NCBI GenBank assembly: GCA_964598235.1
Contig: CAZRAY010000033.1
Span: 1 to 22,072 of the forward strand
DNA length: 22,072 nt
Direction of reading: 5' to 3'
Source of the DNA: UBA652 sp964598235
GTDB lineage: Bacteria > Pseudomonadota > Gammaproteobacteria > Nitrosococcales > Methylophagaceae
In this document: positions 15,247-22,072 of the stretch, one piece after another
How the letters are laid out: each line of letters starts with the position of its first letter
How positions within the stretch are numbered: the first letter of the stretch is position 1
Notes under the pieces: model-generated
Databases searched by the model: none
The model's input: the letters and a program-made list of their open reading frames with translations, nothing else
Told to the model about the DNA's origin: nothing
Program-made: the position numbers and the translations under genes

Positions 15247-17166
15247 TTATTTTGCGTCGCTTTCATCAACTTCTTCAAATTCAGCATCCACCACATCATC
15301 ATCTTTCACTTCCGTGGTTTCTTCATCCGCCGCATCGGTGACATCTTCACCTTGCGCCGCAGCCTGCTCAGCCATTTTAGAAGCCGCTTCAGTCAACGCA
15401 GTTGTTTTCGCTTCGATGTCGGCTTTATCTTCACCTTTAACGGCTTCTTGTAACGCTTCAATTGCTTCATCAATCGTCACTTTCTCAGCAGCATCTAATT
15501 TGTCACCCAAATCTTCCATTGCTTTTTGTGTGCTATGAATCAAGCCATCTGCTGTATTGCGAACGGTAACCAACTCATGGAACAAACGATCTTCTTCTGC
15601 ATGTGCTTCCGCATCTTTCACCATCGCTTCAACTTCTTCATCCGATAAACCACTAGAGGCTTTAATCACAATCGATTGCTCTTTGCCTGTCGCTTTATCT
15701 TTTGCCGACACATTCAAAATACCATTCGCATCAATATCAAAGTTCACTTCGATTTGCGGTTGACCACGTGGCGCCGGTGGAATATCCGCCAAATCAAATT
15801 TACCCAATGATTTATTACCCGATGCCACTTCACGCTCGCCTTGCAAGACATGAATAGTCACCGCAGGTTGATTATCATCTGCCGTTGAAAACACTTGGTT
15901 TGCCTTGGTTGGAATCGTTGTATTCTTATCCACCAATTTGGTCATCACGCCGCCCATGGTTTCAATGCCCAAGCTCAATGGCGTCACATCTAACAACAAT
16001 ACATCGTTTACATCGCCCGACAATACGCCCGCCTGGATAGACGCACCTGCCGCAACCGCTTCATCTGGGTTCACATCTTTACGTGGCGCTTTACCAAACA
16101 ATTTTTCAACCGCAGCTTGCACCATTGGCATCCGTGTTTGACCACCCACCAGAATCACATCATTTATCTCAGATAGCGATAAACCGGCATCTTTTAATGC
16201 TGTTTTACAAGGCGCTAAACTGCGCTCGACTAAATCTTCAACTAAAGACTCTAATTTCGCACGGGTTAAACGCAATTCTAAATGTTTCGGGCCTGATGCA
16301 TCCGCGGTCACATACGGCAAGTTAATATCCGTTTGCTCGCTGGTTGATAGCTCTATTTTTGCTTTTTCTGCTGCATCTTTTAAGCGTTGCAATGCCAACG
16401 GATCTTTTGATAAATCGATGCTTTGGTCTTTCTTAAATTCAGCCACCAAATGCTCGATAATGCGTTGATCAAAATCTTCGCCACCGAGGAACGTGTCACC
16501 ATTTGTCGCTAATACTTCAAATTGGTGTTCGCCTTCAATTTCAGCGATTTCAATGATAGAGATATCGAAGGTACCCCCCCCTAAATCGTAAACCACGATA
16601 GTTGAATCGCCGCGATTTTTATCCATGCCGTATGCCAATGCCGCCGCCGTGGGCTCATTGATAATACGCTTCACATCTAAACCTGCAATTTTACCCGCAT
16701 CTTTAGTCGCTTGACGCTGAGAATCATTAAAGTAAGCCGGCACAGTTACCACCGCTTCGGTTACTTCTTCACCTAAAAAGTCTTCCGCTGTTTTCTTCAT
16801 TTTTTGCAGAATACGAGCAGAAATTTCAGGTGGCGCCATTTTCTTGCCATTCACCTCAACCCATGCATCGCCATTATCTGCTTCAACAATTTTATACGGC
16901 ACCATATCAATATCGCGCTGCACAGCATCATCTTTAAATTTACGACCAATCAAACGCTTAATCGCAAATAATGTATTTGTTGGATTAGTTACCGCTTGGC
17001 GTTTTGCCGCTTGGCCGACTAATACTTCGTCATCTTTCGTAAATGCCACGATAGAAGGCGTTGTACGATCGCCTTCGCTATTTTCAATAATGCGTGCTTT
17101 ACCGTCTTCTAAAACAGCAACACACGAGTTCGTCGTTCCTAAATCAATACCAATCATTTTAGCCAT
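15247..17166 (-). CDS. dnaK: Chaperone DnaK (Hsp70)
   Basis: ATP-dependent chaperone of 639 residues (E. coli 638). The actin-like ATPase domain (1 to ~385) shows GIDLGTTNSCVAV, the VTVPAYFNDSQRQATKDAG block, DLGGGTFDISI and ILVGGQTRMP. The linker DVLLLDVTPLSLGIE leads to the beta-sandwich peptide domain, then the helical lid. The end is acidic (EEVDESDAK), like the EEVKDKK type of proteobacterial DnaK. AGGAG precedes the ATG by 10 bases. It has its own sigma-32 promoter just after grpE, so dnaK can be made independently of grpE. dnaJ follows after 96 bp. Confidence 0.99.
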   Translation of the reverse strand: MAKMIGIDLGTTNSCVAVLEDGKARIIENSEGDRTTPSIVAFTKDDEVLVGQAAKRQAVTNPTNTLFAIKRLIGRKFKDDAVQRDIDMVPYKIVEADNGDAWVEVNGKKMAPPEISARILQKMKKTAEDFLGEEVTEAVVTVPAYFNDSQRQATKDAGKIAGLDVKRIINEPTAAALAYGMDKNRGDSTIVVYDLGGGTFDISIIEIAEIEGEHQFEVLATNGDTFLGGEDFDQRIIEHLVAEFKKDQSIDLSKDPLALQRLKDAAEKAKIELSTSEQTDINLPYVTADASGPKHLELRLTRAKLESLVEDLVERSLAPCKTALKDAGLSLSEINDVILVGGQTRMPMVQAAVEKLFGKAPRKDVNPDEAVAAGASIQAGVLSGDVNDVLLLDVTPLSLGIETMGGVMTKLVDKNTTIPTKANQVFSTADDNQPAVTIHVLQGEREVASGNKSLGKFDLADIPPAPRGQPQIEVNFDIDANGILNVSAKDKATGKEQSIVIKASSGLSDEEVEAMVKDAEAHAEEDRLFHELVTVRNTADGLIHSTQKAMEDLGDKLDAAEKVTIDEAIEALQEAVKGEDKADIEAKTTALTEAASKMAEQAAAQGEDVTDAADEETTEVKDDDVVDAEFEEVDESDAK

Positions 17167-17237
17167 GTTTTAAATCTCCTAAATCTTTATGCTATTTGCC
17201 GACGACTACCTAACGAGTTCTGCCAGCCTTGTATTCT

Positions 17238-17266
17238 AAATGAGGGGGGGTGCCCTAAATTTCAAG
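17238..17266 (-). promoter_or_regulatory. Sigma-32 promoter of dnaK, overlapped by an inverted repeat
   Basis: On the minus strand CTTGAAA (17260-17266), 14 bases, CCTCATTT (17238-17245; seven of eight to CCCCATnT, within a run of seven C). It lies 21 bp after the grpE stop. The -35 box is embedded in a perfect inverted repeat, TGCCCT, 8 bases, AGGGCA (17251-17270). Confidence 0.83.
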
Positions 17267-17286
17267 GGCAGTGCTATAAATTGTCT

Positions 17287-17844
17287 TTATTGTGAAACGA
17301 CAACCATCGCAGGTCTTAAAAGGCGACCGTTAATCAAATATCCCTTCTGTACCACATTCAACACCTGATTTGATTCCACATCCTCAGCCGGCAACATCGA
17401 AATCGCCTCATGCAATTCAGGATTAAACGCCTCGCCTTCTGGATTAATTTGCTCTAAACCAAATTTACCGATTGAAGCCATCAGCATTTTCAGCGTCATA
17501 TCTAAGCCTTCTTTCATCGTTTCCAGCGTTACTCCATCTGCTTGCGCCGCCGCATGGCCCATTTCAATGCCATCACATACAGGTAATAATTCATTAACGA
17601 ATTTATCCACCGCATGTTTATGGGCGTTTTCTAAATCGCGTGTTTGGCGGCGGCGAAGGTTTTCCATATCCGCTTTCACCAATAAAATATCATTCTTAAA
17701 CTGGGCTTCTTTTTCAGCGAGCGCTTCAATCAAGGCCGCATGTTCTGGGCTGATATCTGCTGGTATCTCCATTGCATCTTCAACACCCTCTGCTTCCGTT
17801 TGACCGGATTCTAATTCTTCTTCGCTCATGACATGAGGTTCCAT
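17287..17844 (-). CDS. grpE: GrpE nucleotide exchange factor
   Basis: Releases ADP from DnaK and acts as a thermosensor in the DnaK cycle. Of 185 residues from the first ATG. It has an acidic N-terminus, a long helical dimerisation region (~30-100, with LVKADMENLRRRQTRDLENA), and the beta wing with the PVCDGIEMG, GLDMTLKML, EAFNPELHEAIS, VVQKGYLINGRLLRPAMV blocks, all typical. The start is uncertain: ATG 17844 has no ribosome site, while ATG 17829 (MSEEELES) has a GGA at 9 bases. It begins about 20 bp after a consensus sigma-32 promoter and is first in grpE-dnaK-dnaJ-dapB. Divergent from the DUF2934-like gene. Confidence 0.96.
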   Translation of the reverse strand: MEPHVMSEEELESGQTEAEGVEDAMEIPADISPEHAALIEALAEKEAQFKNDILLVKADMENLRRRQTRDLENAHKHAVDKFVNELLPVCDGIEMGHAAAQADGVTLETMKEGLDMTLKMLMASIGKFGLEQINPEGEAFNPELHEAISMLPAEDVESNQVLNVVQKGYLINGRLLRPAMVVVSQ

Positions 17845-17865
17845 TAATAATTGCTGTTATCGGCT

Positions 17866-17893
17866 AAATGGGGATGTTGATTTATATTTCAAG
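17866..17893 (-). promoter_or_regulatory. Sigma-32 promoter of grpE
   Basis: On the minus strand a perfect CTTGAAA (17887-17893), 13 bases, and a perfect CCCCATTT (17866-17873), 21 bp before the first grpE ATG. It is the best match to the RpoH consensus in the window. Confidence 0.92.
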
Positions 17894-17956
17894 GGAATGC
17901 TGTAACTTATTGCCCCTCAATTTGTCTATTTTGATACGACGCCCGAGACAAAGGAA

Positions 17957-18343
17957 ATGAATCAACTTAAACGCCTAAATGATCGCCAACAATGGATTGC
18001 CACTGCCGCCTACTATAAGGCAGAAGCAAGGGGATTCGTGCAAGGTAAAGAAGCCGAAGATTGGCGTGCCGCTGAAATTAAATATATCGACGTTCAAATT
18101 AGATCTTTTTTATTGCGCTGCCATGAAGATGAAGGCATGTCAGTTCATGGCTTACAAAATCTTGCTTATACAATTGGTTTGTCCCATCCAGAAAAAATTG
18201 ATAGCAATATAAAACTCATCACCGAAATCCAAAAAATGACGCATCATCGCCCCTGTTTCCGTTCAGCAAACAGAATGAAATGCAAAGAAACTGCCTGCGA
18301 ATGGCGAATGGAATGCCAGCATTTAACCGCAGAATGGGCTTAA
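17957..18343 (+). CDS. DUF2934-like small protein with cysteine-rich C-terminus
   Basis: Small, probably cytoplasmic protein of 128 residues; function unknown. Residues ~12-42 (WIATAAYYKAEARGF, then EAEDWRAAEIK) resemble the short DUF2934 helical motif. The middle is helical and basic. The C-terminal 30 residues carry four cysteines (C100, C109, C114, C120) plus several Arg/Lys and Trp, which might bind a metal; C55 is separate. A ribosome site (AAAGGAA) lies very near the ATG. It shares a 112-bp divergent region with grpE, and its stop overlaps the dnaQ stop (TTAA). The DUF2934 link is from memory of the motif; the metal idea is inference. Confidence 0.72.
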   Translation: MNQLKRLNDRQQWIATAAYYKAEARGFVQGKEAEDWRAAEIKYIDVQIRSFLLRCHEDEGMSVHGLQNLAYTIGLSHPEKIDSNIKLITEIQKMTHHRPCFRSANRMKCKETACEWRMECQHLTAEWA

Positions 18344-19074
18344 TGCTTTATTGATTCTAGATTTTGACGCCAAACACATGCTTGACCCGCCGCCTCATCC
18401 AAGCGGTCTAAGTTTTTTTCATGGGCCGTTAATTCGGTTTTAGTTGCCTGCAAAACTTTTAACGCCCCACGTGATTTTCGGGCAATGGCCTGCGCCTTGG
18501 TATTTTTCCCTGCCTCAGCTTGCAACGATAAGCTGACTTGCCCACCTGTCATCGCCAGATACACATCGGCTAGAATTTGCGAATCCAATAAAGCGCCATG
18601 TAGGGTACGGTTCGTGTTATCAATTTCATAGCGACGACACAATGCATCAAGGTTGTTTTTCTGCCCTGGATGTTTGTTTCGCGCCATTTTCAAGGTGTCT
18701 AACACGGTGCTTATCTCATCAAGCGTACGCACCCTATGCTTGGCTTTGGCGAGTTCATAATTCAAGAACCCCACATCAAAGGGGGCATTATGAATCACTA
18801 ATTCCGCGCCTTTCACAAACGCCAAAAAATCATCTGCAATTTCTTTAAAGACAGGTTCTTTCTCTAATTGCGCACGGCTGATGCCATGCACCTCTTGTGC
18901 GCCCGCATCAATATCTCGTTCCGGATTGATATATTGGTGAAATACCTCACCCGTTAAGCGGCGATCAATCAATTCCACACAACCAATCTCAATAATGCGA
19001 TGGCCTTCCGCTGTGCTCAATCCTGTGGTTTCCGTATCCAATACGATTTGGCGATTGCCTGATGATTTACTCAT
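18340..19074 (-). CDS. dnaQ: DNA polymerase III epsilon subunit (3'-5' proofreading exonuclease)
   Basis: Proofreads the replicative polymerase as part of the core with alpha and theta. Of 244 residues (E. coli 243). Exo I VLDTETTG (Asp13, Glu15), Exo II HNAPFD (Asp100) and Exo III HGALLD (His159, Asp164) are intact. After the exonuclease domain QVSLSL (179-184) sits where E. coli epsilon has its clamp-binding QTSMAF. The C-terminal ~50 residues form the tail that binds alpha. The ATG overlaps the rnhA stop as ATGA, suggesting translational coupling. In E. coli rnhA and dnaQ are divergent neighbours; here they are co-directional, downstream of a YafS-like methyltransferase. Confidence 0.97.
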   Translation of the reverse strand: MSKSSGNRQIVLDTETTGLSTAEGHRIIEIGCVELIDRRLTGEVFHQYINPERDIDAGAQEVHGISRAQLEKEPVFKEIADDFLAFVKGAELVIHNAPFDVGFLNYELAKAKHRVRTLDEISTVLDTLKMARNKHPGQKNNLDALCRRYEIDNTNRTLHGALLDSQILADVYLAMTGGQVSLSLQAEAGKNTKAQAIARKSRGALKVLQATKTELTAHEKNLDRLDEAAGQACVWRQNLESIKH

Positions 19075-19520
19075 ACTTTATTGTCCTCAGCAATTTTCTC
19101 ACGCGCCGCCACTGCCAAGGCATCCGCACGTTCATTCTCAATATGCCCCTCATGCCCACGCACCCATTCCCACGTCATCTCATGGTCTGCCGCTGCTTGT
19201 TCCAACCGTTGCCATAAATCCACATTTTTAACCGGCTTTTTCGCGGCTGTTTTCCAATTGCGTTTTTTCCAATCCGGCAACCATTCCATAAAGCCTTTCA
19301 TCACATATTGTGAATCGGTTACCACCTTGACCTTGCAAGGCCGCGTCATCGCCTCCAAGCCTGCAATCACGGCCATCATTTCCATGCGATTATTCGTCGA
19401 TTCTAATTCGCCACCAGACAGCTCTTTCTCCGCTTTTTTAAAGCGCAAAATTGCCCCCCATCCGCCTGGGCCAGGATTCCCGCTACAGGCACCATCCGTA
19501 AATAATTCAATCTCATCCAT
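19071..19520 (-). CDS. rnhA: Ribonuclease HI
   Basis: Degrades the RNA strand of RNA-DNA hybrids (R-loops, primers). Of 149 residues (E. coli 155). All catalytic residues are present at one less than the E. coli numbering: Asp9 (LFTDGACSGNPGPGGWG), Glu47 (NNRMEMMA), Asp69 (VTDSQYV), His123 (GHEGH) and Asp133 (NERADALA). The basic protrusion WLPDWKKRNWKTAAKKPVKN is intact. Its ATG directly follows the stop of the methyltransferase gene (no gap), and its TGA overlaps the dnaQ ATG, so the three genes form a tight operon. Confidence 0.98.
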   Translation of the reverse strand: MDEIELFTDGACSGNPGPGGWGAILRFKKAEKELSGGELESTNNRMEMMAVIAGLEAMTRPCKVKVVTDSQYVMKGFMEWLPDWKKRNWKTAAKKPVKNVDLWQRLEQAAADHEMTWEWVRGHEGHIENERADALAVAAREKIAEDNKV

Positions 19521-20261
19521 CTATGTTCTCTTTCCGCTTATTTCTTTACGCTTACTTTCTTTACTCAAGGGGTTACTCATTCGCGGCGGTAATAAATCGG
19601 CTGCTTTCCATCTTTTTCTCGCCATAATCGGTGTTAATGGTATTGTCCGCTTCTTCGCCACAATCACGCTGGCGCCTGAAAACAAGGGTAACCTCTCCCC
19701 CCAACGTTCTAAAAAACCTAACCGTGCTAACCACGTTGCCGAACGACAAGGCGGCCGAAACATCACGCCCTCGACCGACAGCACATCAAATTCTAACAAG
19801 CCCAACCAATCTTTCAACCGTCGTCGACTAAAAAACAGGCCATCCCATGGCGGTTTTTTCTGCCAAGGCCAGCTCCGACGAAATCCCCATACACTCCACG
19901 GATTAAAGTGGCATAAAATAATTACGCCATCAGCCACTAACACCCTATCAACTTCGCGCAATACCTGATGTGGCTCAGTTGCAAATTCTAATACATGTGC
20001 TAACAACACCACATCCACGCTGTGGCTTTGAAACGGGACTTCCTCCGCATGCCCCATCACATCCACATCCACACGCCATTGATGGATGCCTTGCTTCGCC
20101 GCAGGAAATAAGGCGGCCTCTGTGCCCATTTGCAACTGGGCCTGCCCGACCAGCAAGCTGGCCTGCGATACGATCACTTTTCGCTCAGCATCTAACACTG
20201 CTGAACCCAATGGGGTCCTCCACCATTGTTGCAGTGTTGCTATATCAATCTTATCACCCAT
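19521..20261 (-). CDS. YafS-like SAM-dependent methyltransferase
   Basis: Class I methyltransferase-like protein of 246 residues; substrate unknown. The recognisable part is in the middle: EVPFQSHSVDVVLLAHVLEF (motif II region), then PHQVLREVDRVLVADGVIILCHFNPWSVWG, characteristic of the YafS group. The glycine-rich SAM motif I of typical methyltransferases is not evident near the N-terminus. The C-terminal ~40 residues are rich in Lys/Arg/Ser and probably disordered. Position next to rnhA-dnaQ and opposite gloB matches the enterobacterial gloB/yafS/rnhA/dnaQ neighbourhood. Only 20 bp separate its ATG from the gloB ATG, and no ribosome site is visible in that gap. Confidence 0.85.
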   Translation of the reverse strand: MGDKIDIATLQQWWRTPLGSAVLDAERKVIVSQASLLVGQAQLQMGTEAALFPAAKQGIHQWRVDVDVMGHAEEVPFQSHSVDVVLLAHVLEFATEPHQVLREVDRVLVADGVIILCHFNPWSVWGFRRSWPWQKKPPWDGLFFSRRRLKDWLGLLEFDVLSVEGVMFRPPCRSATWLARLGFLERWGERLPLFSGASVIVAKKRTIPLTPIMARKRWKAADLLPPRMSNPLSKESKRKEISGKRT

Positions 20262-20281
20262 AGTTTGTTAGGATAACACTT

Positions 20282-21055
20282 ATGCTCACAATACAAGCGA
20301 TTCCTGCCCTAGGTGATAACCTTAACTATATCTGGCTGATTCAGCCAACAGATAAGAATACAGTGCTCATCGTCGATCCTGGTGAAGCTACGCCCGTAAT
20401 TAACGCACTCACACAACAAAACTTACGGCCTATTGCCATCCTCAATACCCATCGACATTGGGATCATGTCGATGGCATTGCCGAGTTAGTTGATCACTAT
20501 CATCTGCCTGTATACGGCCCAAAAAATGAAACCATCCCCCGCCGCACACATCCGCTTTCTGCTGCCAACACGCTTGAATTTCCTGATTTCCCACCTATCA
20601 CCATCCTCGATATCCCTGGCCACACCGAAGGCCATATCGCCTATCTAATAGATGGCCATCTGTTTTGTGGTGACACGCTATTTGGCGCAGGATGTGGTCG
20701 CTTACTCGGCGGGACAGCTAATCAGCTTTATCATAGTTTGCAACGCATCATGACCTTACCGATGACCACAAAAATCTACTGTGGCCATGAATATACTGCG
20801 GATAACTTATGCTTCGCGGCGACAATTGAACCCAAGAACACCAAGATCACTCAACGAATAATCGACACACAGGTACTAAGCCAACAAAATAAACCTACCC
20901 TACCCAGCACCCTCGAACTCGAAATCCATACTAATCCTTTCTTACGATGCCATCATCCCTCTATTCATACTGTAGTAGAACAATATGCCGTCAACTCGCT
21001 TACCTCCCCGTTAGCCGTTTTCTCTGTGCTGCGAGACTGGAAAACAAATGGTTAA
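20282..21055 (+). CDS. gloB: Hydroxyacylglutathione hydrolase (glyoxalase II)
   Basis: Hydrolyses S-lactoylglutathione to lactate and glutathione, completing methylglyoxal detoxification. Of 257 residues (E. coli 251). Metallo-beta-lactamase fold with the binuclear site THRHWDH at 56-62 (ligands His57, His59, Asp61, His62; the usual non-ligand middle His is Arg58), GHTEGHI with His114, FCGDTLF with Asp131, and CGHEYT with His169. GCGRLLGG after the Asp ligand is glyoxalase II-specific. The C-terminal glutathione-binding domain ends NPFLRCHHP and VFSVLRDWKTNG. AGGA lies 9 bases before the ATG. Divergent from the YafS-like gene with a 20-bp gap. Confidence 0.96.
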   Translation: MLTIQAIPALGDNLNYIWLIQPTDKNTVLIVDPGEATPVINALTQQNLRPIAILNTHRHWDHVDGIAELVDHYHLPVYGPKNETIPRRTHPLSAANTLEFPDFPPITILDIPGHTEGHIAYLIDGHLFCGDTLFGAGCGRLLGGTANQLYHSLQRIMTLPMTTKIYCGHEYTADNLCFAATIEPKNTKITQRIIDTQVLSQQNKPTLPSTLELEIHTNPFLRCHHPSIHTVVEQYAVNSLTSPLAVFSVLRDWKTNG

Positions 21056-21221
21056 CATCTTTAGAAATACAGCTATTTTATATTTAAATTGCTAAACGTA
21101 ATACTGTATCAGGACGTGAAACATTAGTGTTCATCTCTAACTATTGTGCAGGAACCAATAGTGGAGTAGGATTCTACAAATCGGAGTTCAACCCAATCCA
21201 AATAAATATTAGGAGCCTATT

Positions 21222-22072
21222 ATGTCCACAAAAACAATTAAGCTCTGGGTAAAGTTATCCCAAATAACCCTGGCAAGTTGCCTTATAGTTTGCCTCCCTA
21301 CGCAGGCCGCATCAACAACAATAGGAGATGGATGCCTAATAGTAGGCGGAGATTCCGATAATGGCGCATTTTACTGGCCAGTGCGGTCTGGCAGTGATCG
21401 AACAGCTATTAACACCCTCAGCTTTGATGATGCACTAATTTTGACTGGACTTCATCGCACCGATAACCTTCGCAGATGTTTTTTTAGAACAGAAGCGGAG
21501 CTCACTAATCCTGATTCTACATGTGATTTAACAACACCTGAAATAACCACCTCTCCTGGGGTCGCATATGTCGCCTTAATTGACGAAAGTACCCTTAAAT
21601 ATTGCGCGTATAAATATTCTGTTGACCTTGCTGCTATTGATCCCCGGAACAATGGCATTGTGATCCAGCCATCAACAGTGCGCGCGCCTATTCTTAACTT
21701 TGAAGAACCTATTGATGGTCGCACCAGCAATGGGATTGCTAATGTGCGCGGTTGGGTTGTGAGCGACTCTGCTGTCACACGGATTGATTTGTATGTTGAT
21801 GGCGTGCTGCTTGGTGCCATTCCGCATGGCGGCTCCCGTCCCTTAGTGGGCGATGTACATTCAACTTTTCCAAACGCTGATCATTCAGGATTTTCAATGG
21901 CGTATGGCTTTTCTAATTTAAGCCCTGGCGCACATACGATGGAAGTAAGGGTGTTTGATGGCCTAGGGCAAATTGCCGAGCAAACCAATTCCTTTTTTGT
22001 CGCCGCCCTAAATAGCGCCTTTATTGGCCCGCTCGCACCTGTTAATTTAAGTGGCGTGAGCTTTATCAAACC
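21222..22072 (+). CDS. Secreted protein with bacterial Ig-like domain, 3' end outside window
   Basis: The open frame runs from ATG 21222 to the right edge without a stop (283 codons seen). AGGAG precedes the ATG by 6-7 bases. Residues 1 to ~30 form a signal peptide (basic start, ITLASCLIVCL core, ending TQAA). Residues ~31-150 hold cysteines at 38, 86, 101 and 128 in a region I do not recognise. Residues ~155-243 fit a bacterial Ig-like domain: APILNFEEPIDG, then RGWVVSDSAVTRIDLYVDG, a GGSRPLVGDV turn, FPNADHSGFSMAY and LSPGAHTMEVRVFDG. The last part begins another segment. Probably exported or surface-located. The 166 bp before it show no clear promoter. Total length and function unknown. 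Confidence 0.8.
   Translation, partial: MSTKTIKLWVKLSQITLASCLIVCLPTQAASTTIGDGCLIVGGDSDNGAFYWPVRSGSDRTAINTLSFDDALILTGLHRTDNLRRCFFRTEAELTNPDSTCDLTTPEITTSPGVAYVALIDESTLKYCAYKYSVDLAAIDPRNNGIVIQPSTVRAPILNFEEPIDGRTSNGIANVRGWVVSDSAVTRIDLYVDGVLLGAIPHGGSRPLVGDVHSTFPNADHSGFSMAYGFSNLSPGAHTMEVRVFDGLGQIAEQTNSFFVAALNSAFIGPLAPVNLSGVSFIK

Noticed and set aside
19081..19968. 295-codon plus-strand open frame
   Set aside because: It lies antisense to rnhA and the methyltransferase gene, both supported by conserved motifs; its own translation shows no domain.
21452..21820. 122-codon minus-strand open frame
   Set aside because: Antisense to the Ig-domain secreted protein, which has a ribosome site, signal peptide and domain.

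Overview
The window looks like a chromosomal housekeeping segment from a gammaproteobacterium. The support is gene order and protein type: fxsA-groES-groEL; grpE-dnaK-dnaJ-dapB; the gloB / methyltransferase-rnhA-dnaQ cluster known from enterobacteria and relatives; rppH beside a HAD-IB phosphatase; and classical two-domain ArgA. Base composition is moderate (by eye a little under 50 % GC). I cannot name a genus. I see no tRNA, rRNA, CRISPR array, insertion sequence or phage gene.

Layout. 1-2086 (minus): fxsA-groES-groEL; groEL runs off the left edge. 2241-3620 (plus): a YgiM-type SH3/membrane-anchor protein and a rhomboid protease. 3617-6747 (minus): ilvD, a DUF2147 secreted protein and a short-chain dehydrogenase. 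6812-8113 (plus): argA, divergent from ilvD. 8114-9187: a palindromic intergenic region, a small cupin protein, a terminator, and a convergent secreted protein. 9306-12100: rppH (minus), divergent from HAD phosphatase-gatB (plus). 12244-12729 (minus): a DUF1097 membrane protein. 13043-17844 (minus): grpE-dnaK-dnaJ-dapB, with a long nested palindrome between dnaJ and dapB. 17957-18343 (plus): a small DUF2934-like, cysteine-rich protein. 18340-20261 (minus): YafS-like methyltransferase-rnhA-dnaQ. 20282-21055 (plus): gloB. 21222-end (plus): a secreted protein with an Ig-like domain, cut by the right edge.

Function. The strongest theme is protein folding. Both major chaperone systems (GroES/GroEL and GrpE/DnaK/DnaJ) lie on the same strand within about 18 kb. 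Each has heat-shock (sigma-32) promoter sequences that can be read directly: CTTGAAA, 13-14 bases, CCCCATTT-like. There are three strong sites (groES, grpE, dnaK) and a fourth, weaker one before fxsA. The rest is amino-acid biosynthesis (ilvD, argA, dapB), mRNA and DNA maintenance (rppH, rnhA, dnaQ), tRNA amidation (an isolated gatB), detoxification (gloB) and envelope proteins.

I did not find a convincing new multi-gene system. The parts most worth a second look are the 141-bp nested palindrome after dnaJ, the dnaK-dnaJ hairpin, the adjacent rhomboid and single-pass membrane protein, the orphan gatB, the cysteine-rich DUF2934-like protein and the truncated Ig-domain protein. groEL and the Ig-domain protein have no stop codon inside the window.
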